A stretch of 64,000 bases of DNA, from positions 818,873-882,872 of the forward strand of contig NZ_CANKYM010000003.1 in assembly GCF_947488185.1 (NCBI RefSeq), in the 5' to 3' direction. Origin of the DNA: an uncultured Roseobacter sp. Lineage in GTDB: Bacteria > Pseudomonadota > Alphaproteobacteria > Rhodobacterales > Rhodobacteraceae. Below are positions 33,277 through 44,260 of this stretch, in pieces. The notes under the pieces were generated by a model. That model was not told the origin of the DNA. It saw only the letters and a list, made by a program, of their open reading frames with translations, and made no database searches. The stretch's first letter is position 1. Each line of letters begins with the position of its first letter. Made by a program: the position numbers and the translations under genes.

Positions 33277-34580
33277 CCCAACTGCACCAGGGCGTGCCGC
33301 TTTTTGCCCGCGCTCAGTTTGATTGGCGTGGACAAGTCGGCAGCTGACACTGCGTCGTTTGGGTTCTTCACTTCGACGTCATTCATTCTTGCGCCTCCCT
33401 CGGCGATCAAGCGTTTTGCCTCCTTCGCCGACTTTACCAGACCTGCTTTCTTGAAAAGCTGTGCCATTGAGAGAGTCAAGTTTTCTGGACGTAGGTTCAT
33501 GACCTCGATGAAGTTTGAAGAATGAGGATCTACAAGCACGAAGTCTTCTTCCCTCAAAGTCAGCGTTGGTAGATCATCCCCCACGCCACCTTTTTCAAAG
33601 ACTTCGCGCGCCGTGGTCTCGGCCGCTGCCGCCGCATCTGTCCCGTGCAAAAGTGTCGTCACCTCATTGGCAAGACGCACTTTGGCCGCGTTGATTTCCG
33701 ACCCTTCGAGCGCGCCAAGACGGTCGCATTCCGCGACCGGCAACTCGGTGTAGAGCTTGAGAAAACGTCCCACATCAGCATCCGTGGTGTTGCGCCAGAA
33801 CTGCCAGAATTCATAAGGCGACAGCATATCCCCGTTCAGCCAGACCGCACCCGACTGCGATTTGCCCATCTTCTTGCCATCGGAGGTGGTCAGCAGGGGC
33901 GAGGTCAGGCCGTAAACTTCGCCCTCAATCACCCGGCGCGTGAGGTCGATCCCGTTGACGATATTGCCCCATTGATCCGATCCCCCCATCTGCAGAATGC
34001 AGCCATAACGACGGTGCAGCTCCATGAAGTCATAGGCCTGCAGGATCATGTAGTTGAATTCCAGGAAGGACAGCGATTGCTCCCGGTCAAGCCGGGATTT
34101 CACGCTCTCGAAGGACAGCATCCGGTTGATCGAGAAATGCCGCCCGATGTCGCGCAGGAAATCGAGGTAGTTCAGATCATCCAGCCATTCGGCATTGTTG
34201 ATCATCATCGCATCCGACGGGCCGTCGCCATAGGTCAGGTAGGCGGAAAACACCCGCTTGATCCCCGCGATATTGTCATCGATGGACTGCGCGTCGAGCA
34301 ACGGGCGCTCATCAGCGCGAAAGGATGGATCGCCCACCTTGGTGGTGCCGCCCCCCATCAGCGTGATCGGCTTGCCACCGGTTTTCTGCAACCAGCGCAG
34401 CATCATGATCTGGATCAGTGAGCCCACGTGCAGCGACTTGGCCGTGGCATCAAAACCGATGTACCCCGGTTGCCCACCTTTCAGCAGCGCGTCGTCCAGC
34501 CCCTGATAATCGGTGCAGTCGGCCAGAAAGCCACGCTCCATCATCACAGCGACGAAATCGGATTTGGGATGGTAGGTCAT
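33273..34580 (-). CDS. tyrS: Tyrosyl-tRNA synthetase
   Basis: 435 residues, class I synthetase. The HIGH-type signature is SLHVGSL, tyrosine binding is in YMILQAYDF and [14 protein letters not shown], and the KMSKS-type loop is KKMGKS (Gly for Ser at position 3). A C-terminal S4 RNA-binding domain ([27 protein letters not shown]) is present. The ATG at 34580 ([18 protein letters not shown]) is the family-typical start. It is divergent from anmK with only about 65 bases between starts. Confidence 0.95.
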   Translation of the reverse strand: MTYHPKSDFVAVMMERGFLADCTDYQGLDDALLKGGQPGYIGFDATAKSLHVGSLIQIMMLRWLQKTGGKPITLMGGGTTKVGDPSFRADERPLLDAQSIDDNIAGIKRVFSAYLTYGDGPSDAMMINNAEWLDDLNYLDFLRDIGRHFSINRMLSFESVKSRLDREQSLSFLEFNYMILQAYDFMELHRRYGCILQMGGSDQWGNIVNGIDLTRRVIEGEVYGLTSPLLTTSDGKKMGKSQSGAVWLNGDMLSPYEFWQFWRNTTDADVGRFLKLYTELPVAECDRLGALEGSEINAAKVRLANEVTTLLHGTDAAAAAETTAREVFEKGGVGDDLPTLTLREEDFVLVDPHSSNFIEVMNLRPENLTLSMAQLFKKAGLVKSAKEAKRLIAEGGARMNDVEVKNPNDAVSAADLSTPIKLSAGKKRHALVQLG

Positions 34581-34644
34581 CTTGCTTGCTCTCGGCTGGA
34601 ATTGCGCCCACTCTATAGGCGGTGAGCAGGCAAAGGAAAAGGCT

Positions 34645-35769
34645 TTGAAAAGGCCCTTGGAGAAAACCGGAGACGTGACCGCTCTGGGTGCGATGAGCGG
34701 CACATCGCTTGATGGGGTGGATGCCGCCGTGGTGATCACCGACGGCCACCGGATCAACAGGTTCGGCGCGACCTCGTATCGCGCCTATGGCAAAGACGAA
34801 CAGACCGTGCTGCGGGCGGGGCTCGGCCATTGGTCCGGATCTGCGGTCGACGCCGCGACGGACGTTGTTGAGCAGGCGCATCTGGCGCTTCTGGAAAGCT
34901 TTGATGCGATCGATCTGGTCGGTTTTCACGGCCAGACCTTGGCCCATGCCCCGCGCACACGTGGCACTTTGCAGGTCGGCGATGGCGCGTGGCTGGCGCA
35001 GGCGCTCGACACCCCGGTGGTCTGGGATTTTCGCAGCGCGGATGTCGATCTCGGGGGGGAAGGTGCGCCGCTGGCCCCGTTTTTTCACTTCGCCTGCGCG
35101 CACCACATCGGGGCCAAGGAACCGCTTGCTTTTCTGAACCTCGGCGGGGTGGGAAACCTCACCTATGTGGACCCCGCATTGGATCGTCCGCAAGATCCCG
35201 GTGCACTGCTGGCCTTTGACACCGGCCCGGCAAATGCCCCTCTGAACGATCTGCTGCAACATCGTTTGGACCTTGCCTATGACGAGGGTGGCAAGATCGC
35301 GCGGCGCGGCACCGTGGAGCAGGGCGCGCTGGAGTTGTTCCTGGCCGAACCCTATTTTGCCCGTATCCCGCCCAAATCATTAGACAGGAACGATTTTTGC
35401 GAAATGGTGGCGCTGGTCGGAGAGTTGAGCGATGCCGATGCCGCCGCAACTCTGACCGCGATGTGCGCAGCAGGGGTGGCCGAAGGGATGCGGCATTGCC
35501 CACAACCTCCCGCGCGTATTCTCGTGACCGGGGGCGGGCGGCACAATCCGTTGCTGATGCAGATGCTGGCTGTTTCGCTCGACTGCCCCGTGGGGCCTGT
35601 CGAAGACGTCGGCCTGGACGGCGATATGCTGGAGGCTCAGGCCTTTGCCTATCTGGCGGTGCGGGTGGCGCGCGGGTTGCCAACCTCTTGCCCCGGCACG
35701 ACCGGGGTACGCGCTGCCGTGGGGGGCGGTACGTTGAGTTGGCCGCAAGCCACGGATATCGCGGTCTAA
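34645..35769 (+). CDS. anmK: Anhydro-N-acetylmuramic acid kinase
   Basis: 374 residues from a TTG at 34645, which has AAAGGA 7 bases upstream; a GTG at 34674 is another option. AnmK cleaves and phosphorylates 1,6-anhydroMurNAc in cell-wall recycling. Signatures are [53 protein letters not shown] and [15 protein letters not shown]. The length agrees with the 369 residues of E. coli AnmK. It complements nagZ at 18.5 kb. Confidence 0.9.
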   Translation: MKRPLEKTGDVTALGAMSGTSLDGVDAAVVITDGHRINRFGATSYRAYGKDEQTVLRAGLGHWSGSAVDAATDVVEQAHLALLESFDAIDLVGFHGQTLAHAPRTRGTLQVGDGAWLAQALDTPVVWDFRSADVDLGGEGAPLAPFFHFACAHHIGAKEPLAFLNLGGVGNLTYVDPALDRPQDPGALLAFDTGPANAPLNDLLQHRLDLAYDEGGKIARRGTVEQGALELFLAEPYFARIPPKSLDRNDFCEMVALVGELSDADAAATLTAMCAAGVAEGMRHCPQPPARILVTGGGRHNPLLMQMLAVSLDCPVGPVEDVGLDGDMLEAQAFAYLAVRVARGLPTSCPGTTGVRAAVGGGTLSWPQATDIAV

Positions 35770-36185
35770 TCTCTCGGAATGTCGAAGCCGGGAGCGGCGA
35801 GCGTGAACCCCTCGAACTGGAACCCCGGCGAGACGGTGCAGCTGACCAGTGTGAAATCTCCCGTGCTGCGTGCGGCCTGCCAGTGGTTTTCTGGCACGAT
35901 GATCTGTGGCGAGCCTGTGTTTAAATCAGGGGTCAGCAGGTGGTCTTTTGCCGGACCCATGTCCGTTTCACTCAGGGACAGGATCAGCGGCGCGCCCGCA
36001 TGAAAAAGCCAGATTTCGGTTGCATCCACCCGGTGCCAATGGCTTGCTTCACCCGCCGCCAGAAGGAAGTAGATGCAGGTCCCGCTGGGCCGCCCGTCAT
36101 TCTCCGCCACCCATGTCTGGCGAAAATGCCCGCCCTCAGGGTGGGGCATAAGCTCCAGATGCGCGATGATCTCTTGTGCTGTCAT
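35766..36185 (-). CDS. Cupin domain protein (DUF985 family)
   Basis: 139 residues, a single cupin barrel. Visible are [15 protein letters not shown] at the N-terminus, [26 protein letters not shown], which holds the metal-type histidines, and [11 protein letters not shown]. This is the DUF985/Cupin_5 pattern; members are of unknown or uncertain function. It converges with anmK with a 4-base overlap of the 3' ends and is divergent from the FAD oxidoreductase. Confidence 0.85.
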   Translation of the reverse strand: MTAQEIIAHLELMPHPEGGHFRQTWVAENDGRPSGTCIYFLLAAGEASHWHRVDATEIWLFHAGAPLILSLSETDMGPAKDHLLTPDLNTGSPQIIVPENHWQAARSTGDFTLVSCTVSPGFQFEGFTLAAPGFDIPRD

Positions 36186-36232
36186 GGCGCAAGGCTAGTC
36201 TGACGAAAACGGAAGGCCAAGGGGACAGGGGC

Positions 36233-37312
36233 ATGAAAGTCATCGTGATCGGCGCGGGGATCATCGGCGTGTTGACCGCCCTGCGTCTGGCGCAGGCGGG
36301 GGCACAGGTGACCATCATCGAGGCGGGACAGCCCGCGGCGGCGGCCTCCGGTGCCTCATTCGGCTGGATCAACGCCAGTTTCCATGCGGATTCCGATCAC
36401 TTCAATTTGCGGCTGGCCGGAATGGAGGCCCATAGGCGACTTTCGTCAGAGCTTGCCTCGGACGCGGTGCGCTGGCCCGGGTGCCTGTGCTGGGAGGAAG
36501 AGGGCGAGGCCTTCGACGCACAGCATCAGGCGCTGACGGATCTGGGATACAGGTTACGCATCATTGATCGCGCTGCATTTTCCGAGCTGGAGCCTGCGGT
36601 GACCGCTCCTGAACGCGCGCTGCATTTCATGGACGAGGGCGTTGTCGATCTGGGCCAGCTTGCAGCGCACGCGTTGCGGGCCGTGGCGGATCTGGGCTTG
36701 CGTCTGATCACGGGCGTGCGGGCTACGGGTTTCGAGCTGCAGGCCGGCGCGCTGCGTGGCGTCCGTCTGCCAGGCGGTGTGATGGCGGCGGACCGTTGTG
36801 TCATTGCGGCAGGCGTTGCCACGCAGGGGTTGCTGGAAGAGGTGGGCGTTGCCCTGCCCATGCTGGACCGGCCCGGCCTGATCTTACGTTCGGAACCTTT
36901 GCCCAGCCTGTTGCGGCATGTCCTCGTGAGCCCGGGGCAGGAGGTGCGGCAATTGCCGCAAGGTAGCTTGCTGGCCCCGACTGCTGCTGGCCACCAGGCG
37001 GACGCCACGGATGACGTGCGGGAGACGCCGGATAAACTGGCCGATCAGGCAATGGCGCGGGTGGCGAAATTGTTAAACCGCCCGCTCAGATGGGAAGAGG
37101 TCACCCTCGCCGCGCGGCCTGTGCCACAGGACGGCCTGCCGGTGATCGGGGCCTGCGGGCCGGACGGGCTCTATGTCAGCACCATGCATTCGGGCGCCAC
37201 GCTTGGCCCGCTGGCGGCGGAACTGGCGGCGGCGGAGGTGCTGGAGCGTGGGTTAACCAACGCGCAGTCCGCACTGGTCGCGCCCTACAGGCCGCAGCGT
37301 TTCAGAACGTGA
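36233..37312 (+). CDS. FAD-dependent oxidoreductase (DAO family)
   Basis: 359 residues. KVIVIGAGIIGVLTALRLAQAGAQVTIIEAG (2-32) is the dinucleotide-binding fold with GxGxxG and the terminal glutamate. A GASFGWINASFH segment and the C-terminal PVPQDGLPVIGACGPDGLYVSTMHSGATLGP fit the DadA/glycine oxidase group of amine oxidoreductases. The ATG at 36233 has AGGGG upstream. It probably oxidises a secondary amine or D-amino acid. It converges with the GNAT gene with an 11-base overlap. Confidence 0.85.
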   Translation: MKVIVIGAGIIGVLTALRLAQAGAQVTIIEAGQPAAAASGASFGWINASFHADSDHFNLRLAGMEAHRRLSSELASDAVRWPGCLCWEEEGEAFDAQHQALTDLGYRLRIIDRAAFSELEPAVTAPERALHFMDEGVVDLGQLAAHALRAVADLGLRLITGVRATGFELQAGALRGVRLPGGVMAADRCVIAAGVATQGLLEEVGVALPMLDRPGLILRSEPLPSLLRHVLVSPGQEVRQLPQGSLLAPTAAGHQADATDDVRETPDKLADQAMARVAKLLNRPLRWEEVTLAARPVPQDGLPVIGACGPDGLYVSTMHSGATLGPLAAELAAAEVLERGLTNAQSALVAPYRPQRFRT

Positions 37313-37813
37313 ACTCGTAAAAGACCAAATGCGCCTCTGTGCCGGGCGGCAGTTCGGCGTAAGGTCCCCGGTTGCGAAACCCAAGCTTTTCATAAAGCGC
37401 GCGGGCCGGTGCGAATTCCTTGTTGGTATCCAGCAGCACGCGCGCATACCCATCCGCACGGGCCTGATCGACCAGCGCCTGTGACAGCAAATACCCGGCA
37501 CCTGTACCCCGCGCGGCGGGGGACATGTAGACGCGTTTGATCTCGGCATCCGTGTCGCTGAGGGGCTGTATCATCCCGCATCCGACCGCCGTACCGTCCT
37601 GGTCGGCCACGAGGATCGCGCCCCTGGGACGTGCATGTTTGGCGGGCAGCGCTGCCATCAATTCTCCATAGGCCTCTGCCGGATAGAACGATTCCGTCAG
37701 GACGCGCATCTCATCGCTGAAGCCGATAAGGTAGTCGCGATAATCCCAGCACAGACGCTGCACGTCCGGCAATTCGCGCGGCAGATCCGCCGCGCGTACC
37801 GTTACCGCCGTCA

Positions 37814-37814
<1 letters not shown>
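37302..37814 (-). CDS. GNAT family N-acetyltransferase
   Basis: 170 residues with the GNAT acetyl-CoA site: VYMSPAARGTGAGYLLSQALVDQAR (R/Q-x-x-G-x-G/A form) preceded by the beta-4 strand GTAVGCGMIQPL and followed by VLLDTNKEFAPARALYEKLGF. The substrate is unknown. Its ATG overlaps the eno stop, so it is probably co-transcribed with enolase. Confidence 0.85.
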
Positions 37815-39103
<1,289 letters not shown>

Positions 39104-39150
39104 TCAAAGGTTAACTGCCTCATAGCGGGCCGGGCTACGGTTGGGAACCC

Positions 39151-40023
39151 TTAGGCGCTGTTAGCGCGAACATTCCTTTCACGCCAAAGCGTGTAGAGCC
39201 CCGATCCGACGATGATTGCAGCGCCCAGAAGTGTCAGGAAATCAGGACTTTCATCAAAGACGGACATCCCGATGACGAGGGCAAAGAGAATGCGTGAATA
39301 CCGGAATGGGGTCACGAAACTGACCTCTCCGATGCGCATGGCCGCGACGATGCCGTAATAGGCCACGATGCCGATCAGCAGGGCGATGGTCAGATAAATC
39401 CAGTTGATCGGAGACAGGGGAACAAGGCTTGTCCCATTGATCCACATCAGCAGGGCCGCCGTCGGAATCAGGACCAGGAAGGCCAGGAAACTGAGCTGCA
39501 TCGTCGAGGTTTCTTTGGGAACGCGGCGTGTGGCCAGATCGCGGATACCCAGACCAATGACCCCCTGAACGGCAAAAAGTGACAGCCAACTGAAGCCTTC
39601 CATGCCGGGCCGGATAATCATGAGCACCCCGATGAACCCCACGAGGATGGCGGACCAGCGCCGCCAGCCCACGGCTTCTCCCAGAAACAGGGCGGCGCCA
39701 AGGGTCACGAAAAGCGGTGTGGCTTGCAAAATGGCCGACGCGGAGGACAGTGGGGTGAGGGCAATGGCAGTGACAAATCCAATTGTCCCAACAAGCTCAC
39801 CGAAGGCACGCAGGGCGATGGCAGGTGTCAGCATGGCGCGGGTGAAAAGCGGCTGGCGCTGGACAATCAGGATGGCGCTTACCAGCACCGCGCTGCCAAG
39901 CCCAAGCATCCCGATGATCTGGCCGACGGGCAGAGCCGACGCCATGAGCTTGATCAGCATGTCCTCGATGGCAAAGCCGAACATGGCCACCACCATGAAG
40001 GTCGCGCCGCGTAAATTGTCCAT
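39151..40023 (-). CDS. EamA/DMT family transporter
   Basis: 290 residues with ten hydrophobic helices in two EamA halves (first half GATFMVVAMFGFAIEDMLIKLMASALP..., second half IGLGIRDLATRR...FLALLGAAIIVGSGLYTLWRER). The ATG at 40023 has AAGGA 9-13 bases upstream. It is likely an efflux carrier for amino acids or nucleosides, but the substrate cannot be read. It is the last gene before the sparse accessory stretch. Confidence 0.85.
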   Translation of the reverse strand: MDNLRGATFMVVAMFGFAIEDMLIKLMASALPVGQIIGMLGLGSAVLVSAILIVQRQPLFTRAMLTPAIALRAFGELVGTIGFVTAIALTPLSSASAILQATPLFVTLGAALFLGEAVGWRRWSAILVGFIGVLMIIRPGMEGFSWLSLFAVQGVIGLGIRDLATRRVPKETSTMQLSFLAFLVLIPTAALLMWINGTSLVPLSPINWIYLTIALLIGIVAYYGIVAAMRIGEVSFVTPFRYSRILFALVIGMSVFDESPDFLTLLGAAIIVGSGLYTLWRERNVRANSA

Positions 40024-40436
40024 CGGGTGTCCTTCGTTGGCTCGTGGGCCTCCTCTCAGAAACCTGGCCAAAGGTCAATCTATGGGACAGGTCACGCACG
40101 ACCGAAATGGTCAGACCCGTGTGCAACGGTGCGAATACGGGCTGCCTGACAGGTAGGTGGATGCCCCTGAAACCCCCTGCATCATGGCATATGCGGTATT
40201 TGTATCGCATTGGTGCGGGTCGGTCTTTGCCGCATTAACAGGGCGAACACTGGTCATTTAAAATGGGGTTCAGGGCTGCTCAACTGACCAGCTGACCTTT
40301 CGCGGCAATTGCACGAATGCCAGCTTTTGGGGAGAGTATTGGCAAGCGGTCGTTTGTTGTGTCAGATTGCCTGCCAGCCTGATATAATCCATTAGACGCA
40401 TGACCATAGCGAAATTTCCGGAAGGGAGCAGGCGGC
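40024..40436. other. Long intergenic region with no gene recognised
   Basis: 413 bases between the EamA transporter (minus) and the VOC gene (plus), hence a divergent promoter region. Short frames here lack codon bias and start signals. A good -10 hexamer, TATAAT, is at 40383-40388, 49 bases before the VOC ATG, but no correctly spaced -35 is evident. Base composition is lower in GC than in the flanking core genes. Confidence 0.5.
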
Positions 40437-40853
40437 ATGATTGCCTATGTCACCGTCGGTGCCGATGACATCGCTCGCGCGAAGCGATTTTACTCAGCGT
40501 TCCTGCCAGCCCTTGACTACACGCTGACGGAAGGTCCCGAGGGCCTAAGCTACGTGCTGCCCGTTAAGCTGGGTCAGTCAGTCATTCTGCCGGATTTCTA
40601 CGTTAAACCGACTTTCGATGGACGTCCCGCCTCGGCTGGGAATGGTGTTATGGTGGCATTTGAGGCCCGCAGTCAACAGCAGGTTCTTGACCTGCACTCT
40701 GCGGCACTTGCCGCTGGCGGCTTTGACGAAGGTCAGCCCGGCTTCCGCGCGTTGTATGGACCTCACTTCTATGTTGGCTACCTTCGTGACCCTCAGGGCA
40801 ACAAGATCGCATTGTTCTCCAGCGATCCGGACGAACCCGGAAGAGATGGATAA
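40437..40853 (+). CDS. VOC (glyoxalase/bleomycin resistance) superfamily protein
   Basis: 138 residues, one vicinal-oxygen-chelate domain with two beta-alpha-beta-beta-beta units: MIAYVTVGADDIARAKRFYSAFLPALDYTL and FEARSQQQVLDLHSAALAAGGFDE... ending YLRDPQGNKIALFSSD. The first metal histidine position is occupied by threonine, so metal use is doubtful. It resembles small VOC family members of unknown role in rhizobia and rhodobacteria. Confidence 0.82.
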   Translation: MIAYVTVGADDIARAKRFYSAFLPALDYTLTEGPEGLSYVLPVKLGQSVILPDFYVKPTFDGRPASAGNGVMVAFEARSQQQVLDLHSAALAAGGFDEGQPGFRALYGPHFYVGYLRDPQGNKIALFSSDPDEPGRDG

Positions 40854-41286
40854 CGTTTGTTACGTTTGCGACGAAAGTGCATTGTTCGCATGTCGGACAT
40901 ATGGGCCTTGCCGCAAAGGTTCGTATCCGGAGTGTGACGTGACTGCCCTGTTTCGGACCACCACAATTCTTGTTTGACGCCAAAGCAATTGCTGATTGTT
41001 TTTCCTTTCTCGTCACAAAAGCCATACGCCGGGTTGCAGAAGATCGTCAAAACGGTCTCTACAGACACCCTCGCTGCGCCGGTCGGGCATGGTCGCTTTG
41101 GAAGGCACAGCCCGTCGGAGCATCGCGTGCAAGTTGGTATGGTCCAACCTCTCGCTCGATCCGCCGACCGTACCGTCAGCTACATAGTCCGAATTTTGCT
41201 CAAACCCTATAAATCTCAGAGCTGGCCTTAAGTGCTTCGTAAGTCTTCTGCGGCACCCTGATTGGGGGTGTCAGGAGTGAAAGGCC
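40854..41286. other. Long intergenic region with no gene recognised
   Basis: 433 bases between the VOC and RTX-like genes. Possible short frames overlap each other on all frames and show no ribosome binding site. A TATAAA lies at 41208-41213, 73 bases before the next start. Nothing else is supported. Confidence 0.45.
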
Positions 41287-42666
41287 GTGGTAGTTCAATC
41301 GCAAAGTCAGATGATAACAGCGTCTCTTCTGTTGGCGCAGACTAATGCCGCTCGGGCGGAGGTGCAGGCGCAGAAGGATGACAGTACTGGCTCTGTCGCC
41401 GATCTGCGCCGCGAACGGGTGCAGGCCCGACAGGATTATCTTGCCGACGCCAAGGACCGATACGACGCGCGCGAGATCATCACCAATACCAATGTAGAAG
41501 ATGACGTGAATCTTGTCGCCGAACGGTACCGCCAAAAAGCGCAGGAATTGATGAAGGCGCTGGTCAAGCTTTCGCAAGAAGGAGTTTCGGCCCCAGCAGG
41601 CGCTCTTCAGGACGCTGCGGAGCCGGACGGATACATCGCCATATCCGATTTTGTTCTGGCAAACATCAATACCATCCGCCCGCAAGACGCCCGCCTGCGA
41701 CTTGAAACTGAATACGTCGAATACGCGACCGGTTCGGGTAACGACGCGGTTTCGGTTCGTGACGACACAGTCAGCGCAATGCGAACCGGCGACGGCAGCG
41801 ATGCTGTCAGCATCACCGCAGACAAGGTTTACAGTGTGCATACAGATGCCGACCGATCCACCGTGGCTCATATCTCGGGCGAGGGATTTGGCGGCGGTTT
41901 TGGCGCGCAGCGCACCTACAGCAACGCCGACAGTATCTCGATCAGCGCCCGCGATGTGCAGGATGTCAGGACAGGTGGCGGAGCAGACGCCATCGCTATC
42001 CAGTCTCGGTTGATTTACAGCGTGCATGCCGGATCCGGCGATGACGCCATCGCGCTGAGCGGAGGCCTGGTTGAGTACGTCGAAGCTGGCGCGGGCAATG
42101 ACAGCGTCAACGTCAAGGCCGTGCTGGCGTCCGGCATAAACGGCGGTGACGGCAATGATACAATCTCCGTGGACGTCGAACAGGGCGACCGACCGCTCAG
42201 CACTACCTACATTCCGCGCTTGGATGGCGCTGGCGGCGGGTTGTCTTTCTCATCCATTACCAACGCCGATGTAGAGGGCGGTGCTGGCAATGACACGATG
42301 TATATCCGGGCTGACAGGCATATCTCCGTCGATGCAGGAGCAGGTGATGATCGGCTGTATCTCGACAGCGGGACCGTTGCACTCAAATACCGCAACGGCG
42401 ATGGGCAGGATGTCATTTCACTAGGGGATGGTGTGTCGGTTCTGGTTGATCTGGACAGGTCTGCACGGTTCAACGTCAGGGACACCGAAGCGGGGCTGAC
42501 CGTCAGCTTCGAAGATGGCGGGTCGTTGACCTTTGAGGGCTTAGAAGACGCCGCCAATCTGATCCTGAGGAACGGTGAGGGGGTGCATGTTCTAAAACGA
42601 GATGGTGCGTTCGATACACCCAGCCTGACAGTCGCGACACCCCGCAGTATTGATCTGCGCGTTTAG
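41287..42666 (+). CDS. RTX-like calcium-binding beta-helix protein with 19-residue period
   Basis: 459 residues from GTG 41287, with AGGAG 9 bases upstream. Residues ~15-105 are charged and helical (likely coiled coil). From ~140 a glycine/aspartate nonapeptide (GxGxDxxxx type) recurs at residues 148, 167, 229, 248, 267, 286, 331, 350 and 370, with a strict 19-residue spacing inside each block; a degenerate copy lies at 186, and insertions break the array at ~190-225 and ~300-328. The intervening halves are beta strands ending in V-x-x-V. Calcium-bound beta-helices of RTX type are usually exported by type I secretion; no ABC exporter or TolC gene is adjacent, and there is no signal peptide. 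Function unknown. Confidence 0.82.
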   Translation: MVVQSQSQMITASLLLAQTNAARAEVQAQKDDSTGSVADLRRERVQARQDYLADAKDRYDAREIITNTNVEDDVNLVAERYRQKAQELMKALVKLSQEGVSAPAGALQDAAEPDGYIAISDFVLANINTIRPQDARLRLETEYVEYATGSGNDAVSVRDDTVSAMRTGDGSDAVSITADKVYSVHTDADRSTVAHISGEGFGGGFGAQRTYSNADSISISARDVQDVRTGGGADAIAIQSRLIYSVHAGSGDDAIALSGGLVEYVEAGAGNDSVNVKAVLASGINGGDGNDTISVDVEQGDRPLSTTYIPRLDGAGGGLSFSSITNADVEGGAGNDTMYIRADRHISVDAGAGDDRLYLDSGTVALKYRNGDGQDVISLGDGVSVLVDLDRSARFNVRDTEAGLTVSFEDGGSLTFEGLEDAANLILRNGEGVHVLKRDGAFDTPSLTVATPRSIDLRV

Positions 42667-43162
42667 CGGGGCGACTGCCTCATCGCTCCCAGTGTTGTTC
42701 GATGCACGAAACCTGCACCCAATCTGAAAAGCCCCGGCGAAAATGCGCCAGACGTCACCACAGTGTATCCCGTCGGGACTTTTGAGACAGAACGGCAGGT
42801 TTATTTAGCTAGAGTTTCTGGTTCATCGTAATCCTTGAGAGGATACGGAGATAACAACGAAGACAGGGCCGCATGAACGGCCGGCTTTTCCGCTGTGCGG
42901 CGACATCTAGTTTCTCGCCCATGCAGCATCTGTGACGCCGCGGGCCATGCAGCAAAAATTTGCTGGGTCTCCTGTGTGGCTTCTTACCGCCTTTTGATAT
43001 GTCCTGCATGGCGGTCCGGTATATCCACTGAGTAATTTTTGAACCAAATTTCGAAGTCATGGAATTTCAAGAATGTGTGGAACGGTGCCGATGACTAACG
43101 CGACAGACCCCGGCTATCTGTATGAGTTTGCGTGTTGGTGTCGCGTAATGCTGGCCCGGACC
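42667..43162. other. Long intergenic region with no gene recognised
   Basis: 496 bases of lower GC between the RTX-like and small membrane protein genes. A dyad CAGCAAA-AA-TTTGCTG is at 42950-42965, and ATGCAGCA recurs at 42921 and 42947. The short frames on both strands lack codon bias and are not credible. It may be decayed sequence; I could not identify an insertion-sequence remnant. Confidence 0.45.
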
Positions 43163-43366
43163 TCAAGCACTTCCATCCCACCTTAGATGGTCAAGGAGCC
43201 GGATCGTGCGTGGCACCAAGATCAAAGACACGACAAGCATCATAAAACCATCAAGGACCAGAGGACGGAAGGCCAGAGGCCAGCCTCCCACAATACCGTC
43301 AAGTATCAACCGCAGAGCCGTGATTGTCGGCCAAGCAAGCGCCCATATGATCAGGATCCCGCGCAT
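43163..43366 (-). CDS. Small two-helix membrane protein
   Basis: 67 residues from ATG 43366 with two hydrophobic segments (ILIIWALAWPTITALRLIL and LVLDGFMMLVVSLILVP) and a polar end RTIRLLDHLRWDGSA. It resembles small DUF2798-type membrane proteins in layout, without clear identity. It starts directly after the aldo/keto reductase stop, so it is probably the second gene of that unit. An in-frame TTG at 43408 would overlap the reductase. Confidence 0.55.
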   Translation of the reverse strand: MRGILIIWALAWPTITALRLILDGIVGGWPLAFRPLVLDGFMMLVVSLILVPRTIRLLDHLRWDGSA

Positions 43367-43367
43367 G

Positions 43368-44162
43368 TCATGAGTCCAACGCGGCGGCGTTCTCTTCGAG
43401 GTGGGCAATAGTGGTTGTGCCGGGGATCACCAGAATGTTTGGCGATCGCGCCAGAAGGCGGCGGAGCGCCTTTTTGGGATCAGCAGTAGCGCCTTGCTTC
43501 ATCGGATGTGCCCCCAAAGGACCGTGCGAAACGACGGCAATCCCTTGATTGTCCAGCCAGTCGATAGTCGCCTCCATTTCCTCGTCCCGTGCATCGGTAG
43601 GCGAATAACGGTTCTGGACAGCCGCAATAGGAGCAACTTGCATCGCTTCTTCGATCTGTGCGCGGGAAACGTTGGATACGCCGATCATAGCGATCTTTCC
43701 CGCCTTCCGAGCGTCTTCGAGGGCCGTGATACTTTCGGTCACAGATGTATGACCATCCGGTGCATGAAGATAGTATAGGTCGATTTGATCGACGCCGAGG
43801 TTGGACAGGCTTTCATCGACGTGACGCGCCATCGTCGCTGCAGACGTGTCCCGTGTGATACCGTCACGGGTTTTTTCAACGCCACCCTTGGATGCGATGA
43901 ACATATCACCGTAGCTGCCGTTTTCATCACGCAGCGCATCTGCAATGATTTTCTCGTTGTCATGCGGGCCATAGGCGCGGGCCGTGTCTATATGGTTGAT
44001 GCCCAACTCACGCGCCCGGCGCAGCAGAGCAACGCCGCCTCCCCAGTCTTCGTATGGACCGAAATTCCCGGGCTGGCCCGTCAGGCGCATGGCACCATAG
44101 CCGTTGCGGTTCACCGTGCGGCCGTTCAGGAAGGTGAAGGTTGATTGAATGTCGTTGGTCAT
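43368..44162 (-). CDS. Aldo/keto reductase
   Basis: 264 residues, NADPH-dependent aldo/keto reductase. GYGAMRLTG opens the barrel, DTARAYG holds the catalytic Asp and Tyr, ASKGG the lysine, and DLYYLHAPD the histidine. The C-terminal cofactor segment is IPGTTTIAHLEENAAAL. The ATG at 44162 is preceded by AAAAGGAACC. It is divergent from a LysR regulator, a common arrangement for control by that regulator. Confidence 0.9.
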   Translation of the reverse strand: MTNDIQSTFTFLNGRTVNRNGYGAMRLTGQPGNFGPYEDWGGGVALLRRARELGINHIDTARAYGPHDNEKIIADALRDENGSYGDMFIASKGGVEKTRDGITRDTSAATMARHVDESLSNLGVDQIDLYYLHAPDGHTSVTESITALEDARKAGKIAMIGVSNVSRAQIEEAMQVAPIAAVQNRYSPTDARDEEMEATIDWLDNQGIAVVSHGPLGAHPMKQGATADPKKALRRLLARSPNILVIPGTTTIAHLEENAAALDS

Positions 44163-44241
44163 GTCGTGGTTCCTTTTGTTTGCGTCCACATGAACATACC
44201 CACCAACTGGCAAGACGGTAGTAGCATGACAGGTAGAATTG

Positions 44242-44260
44242 TCATACGATACACGTATGA
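44242..44260. promoter_or_regulatory. LysR-type operator overlapping the lysR start codon
   Basis: TCATACG-ATACA-CGTATGA is a perfect 7-bp inverted repeat with a 5-bp centre and contains the T-N11-A LysR motif. It spans the ATG of the LysR gene (44257-44259). Binding would block both transcription start and translation initiation region of the regulator. Confidence 0.6.

Noticed and set aside
40618..40977. 119-codon frame overlapping the VOC gene and running into the gap
   Set aside because: Most of it is out-of-frame VOC coding sequence; the Cys-rich end has no independent support.
42809..43060. 83-codon minus-strand frame in the 42.7-43.2 kb gap, considered as a transposase remnant
   Set aside because: No transposase motif or terminal repeat could be recognised, and codon use is unlike the neighbours.
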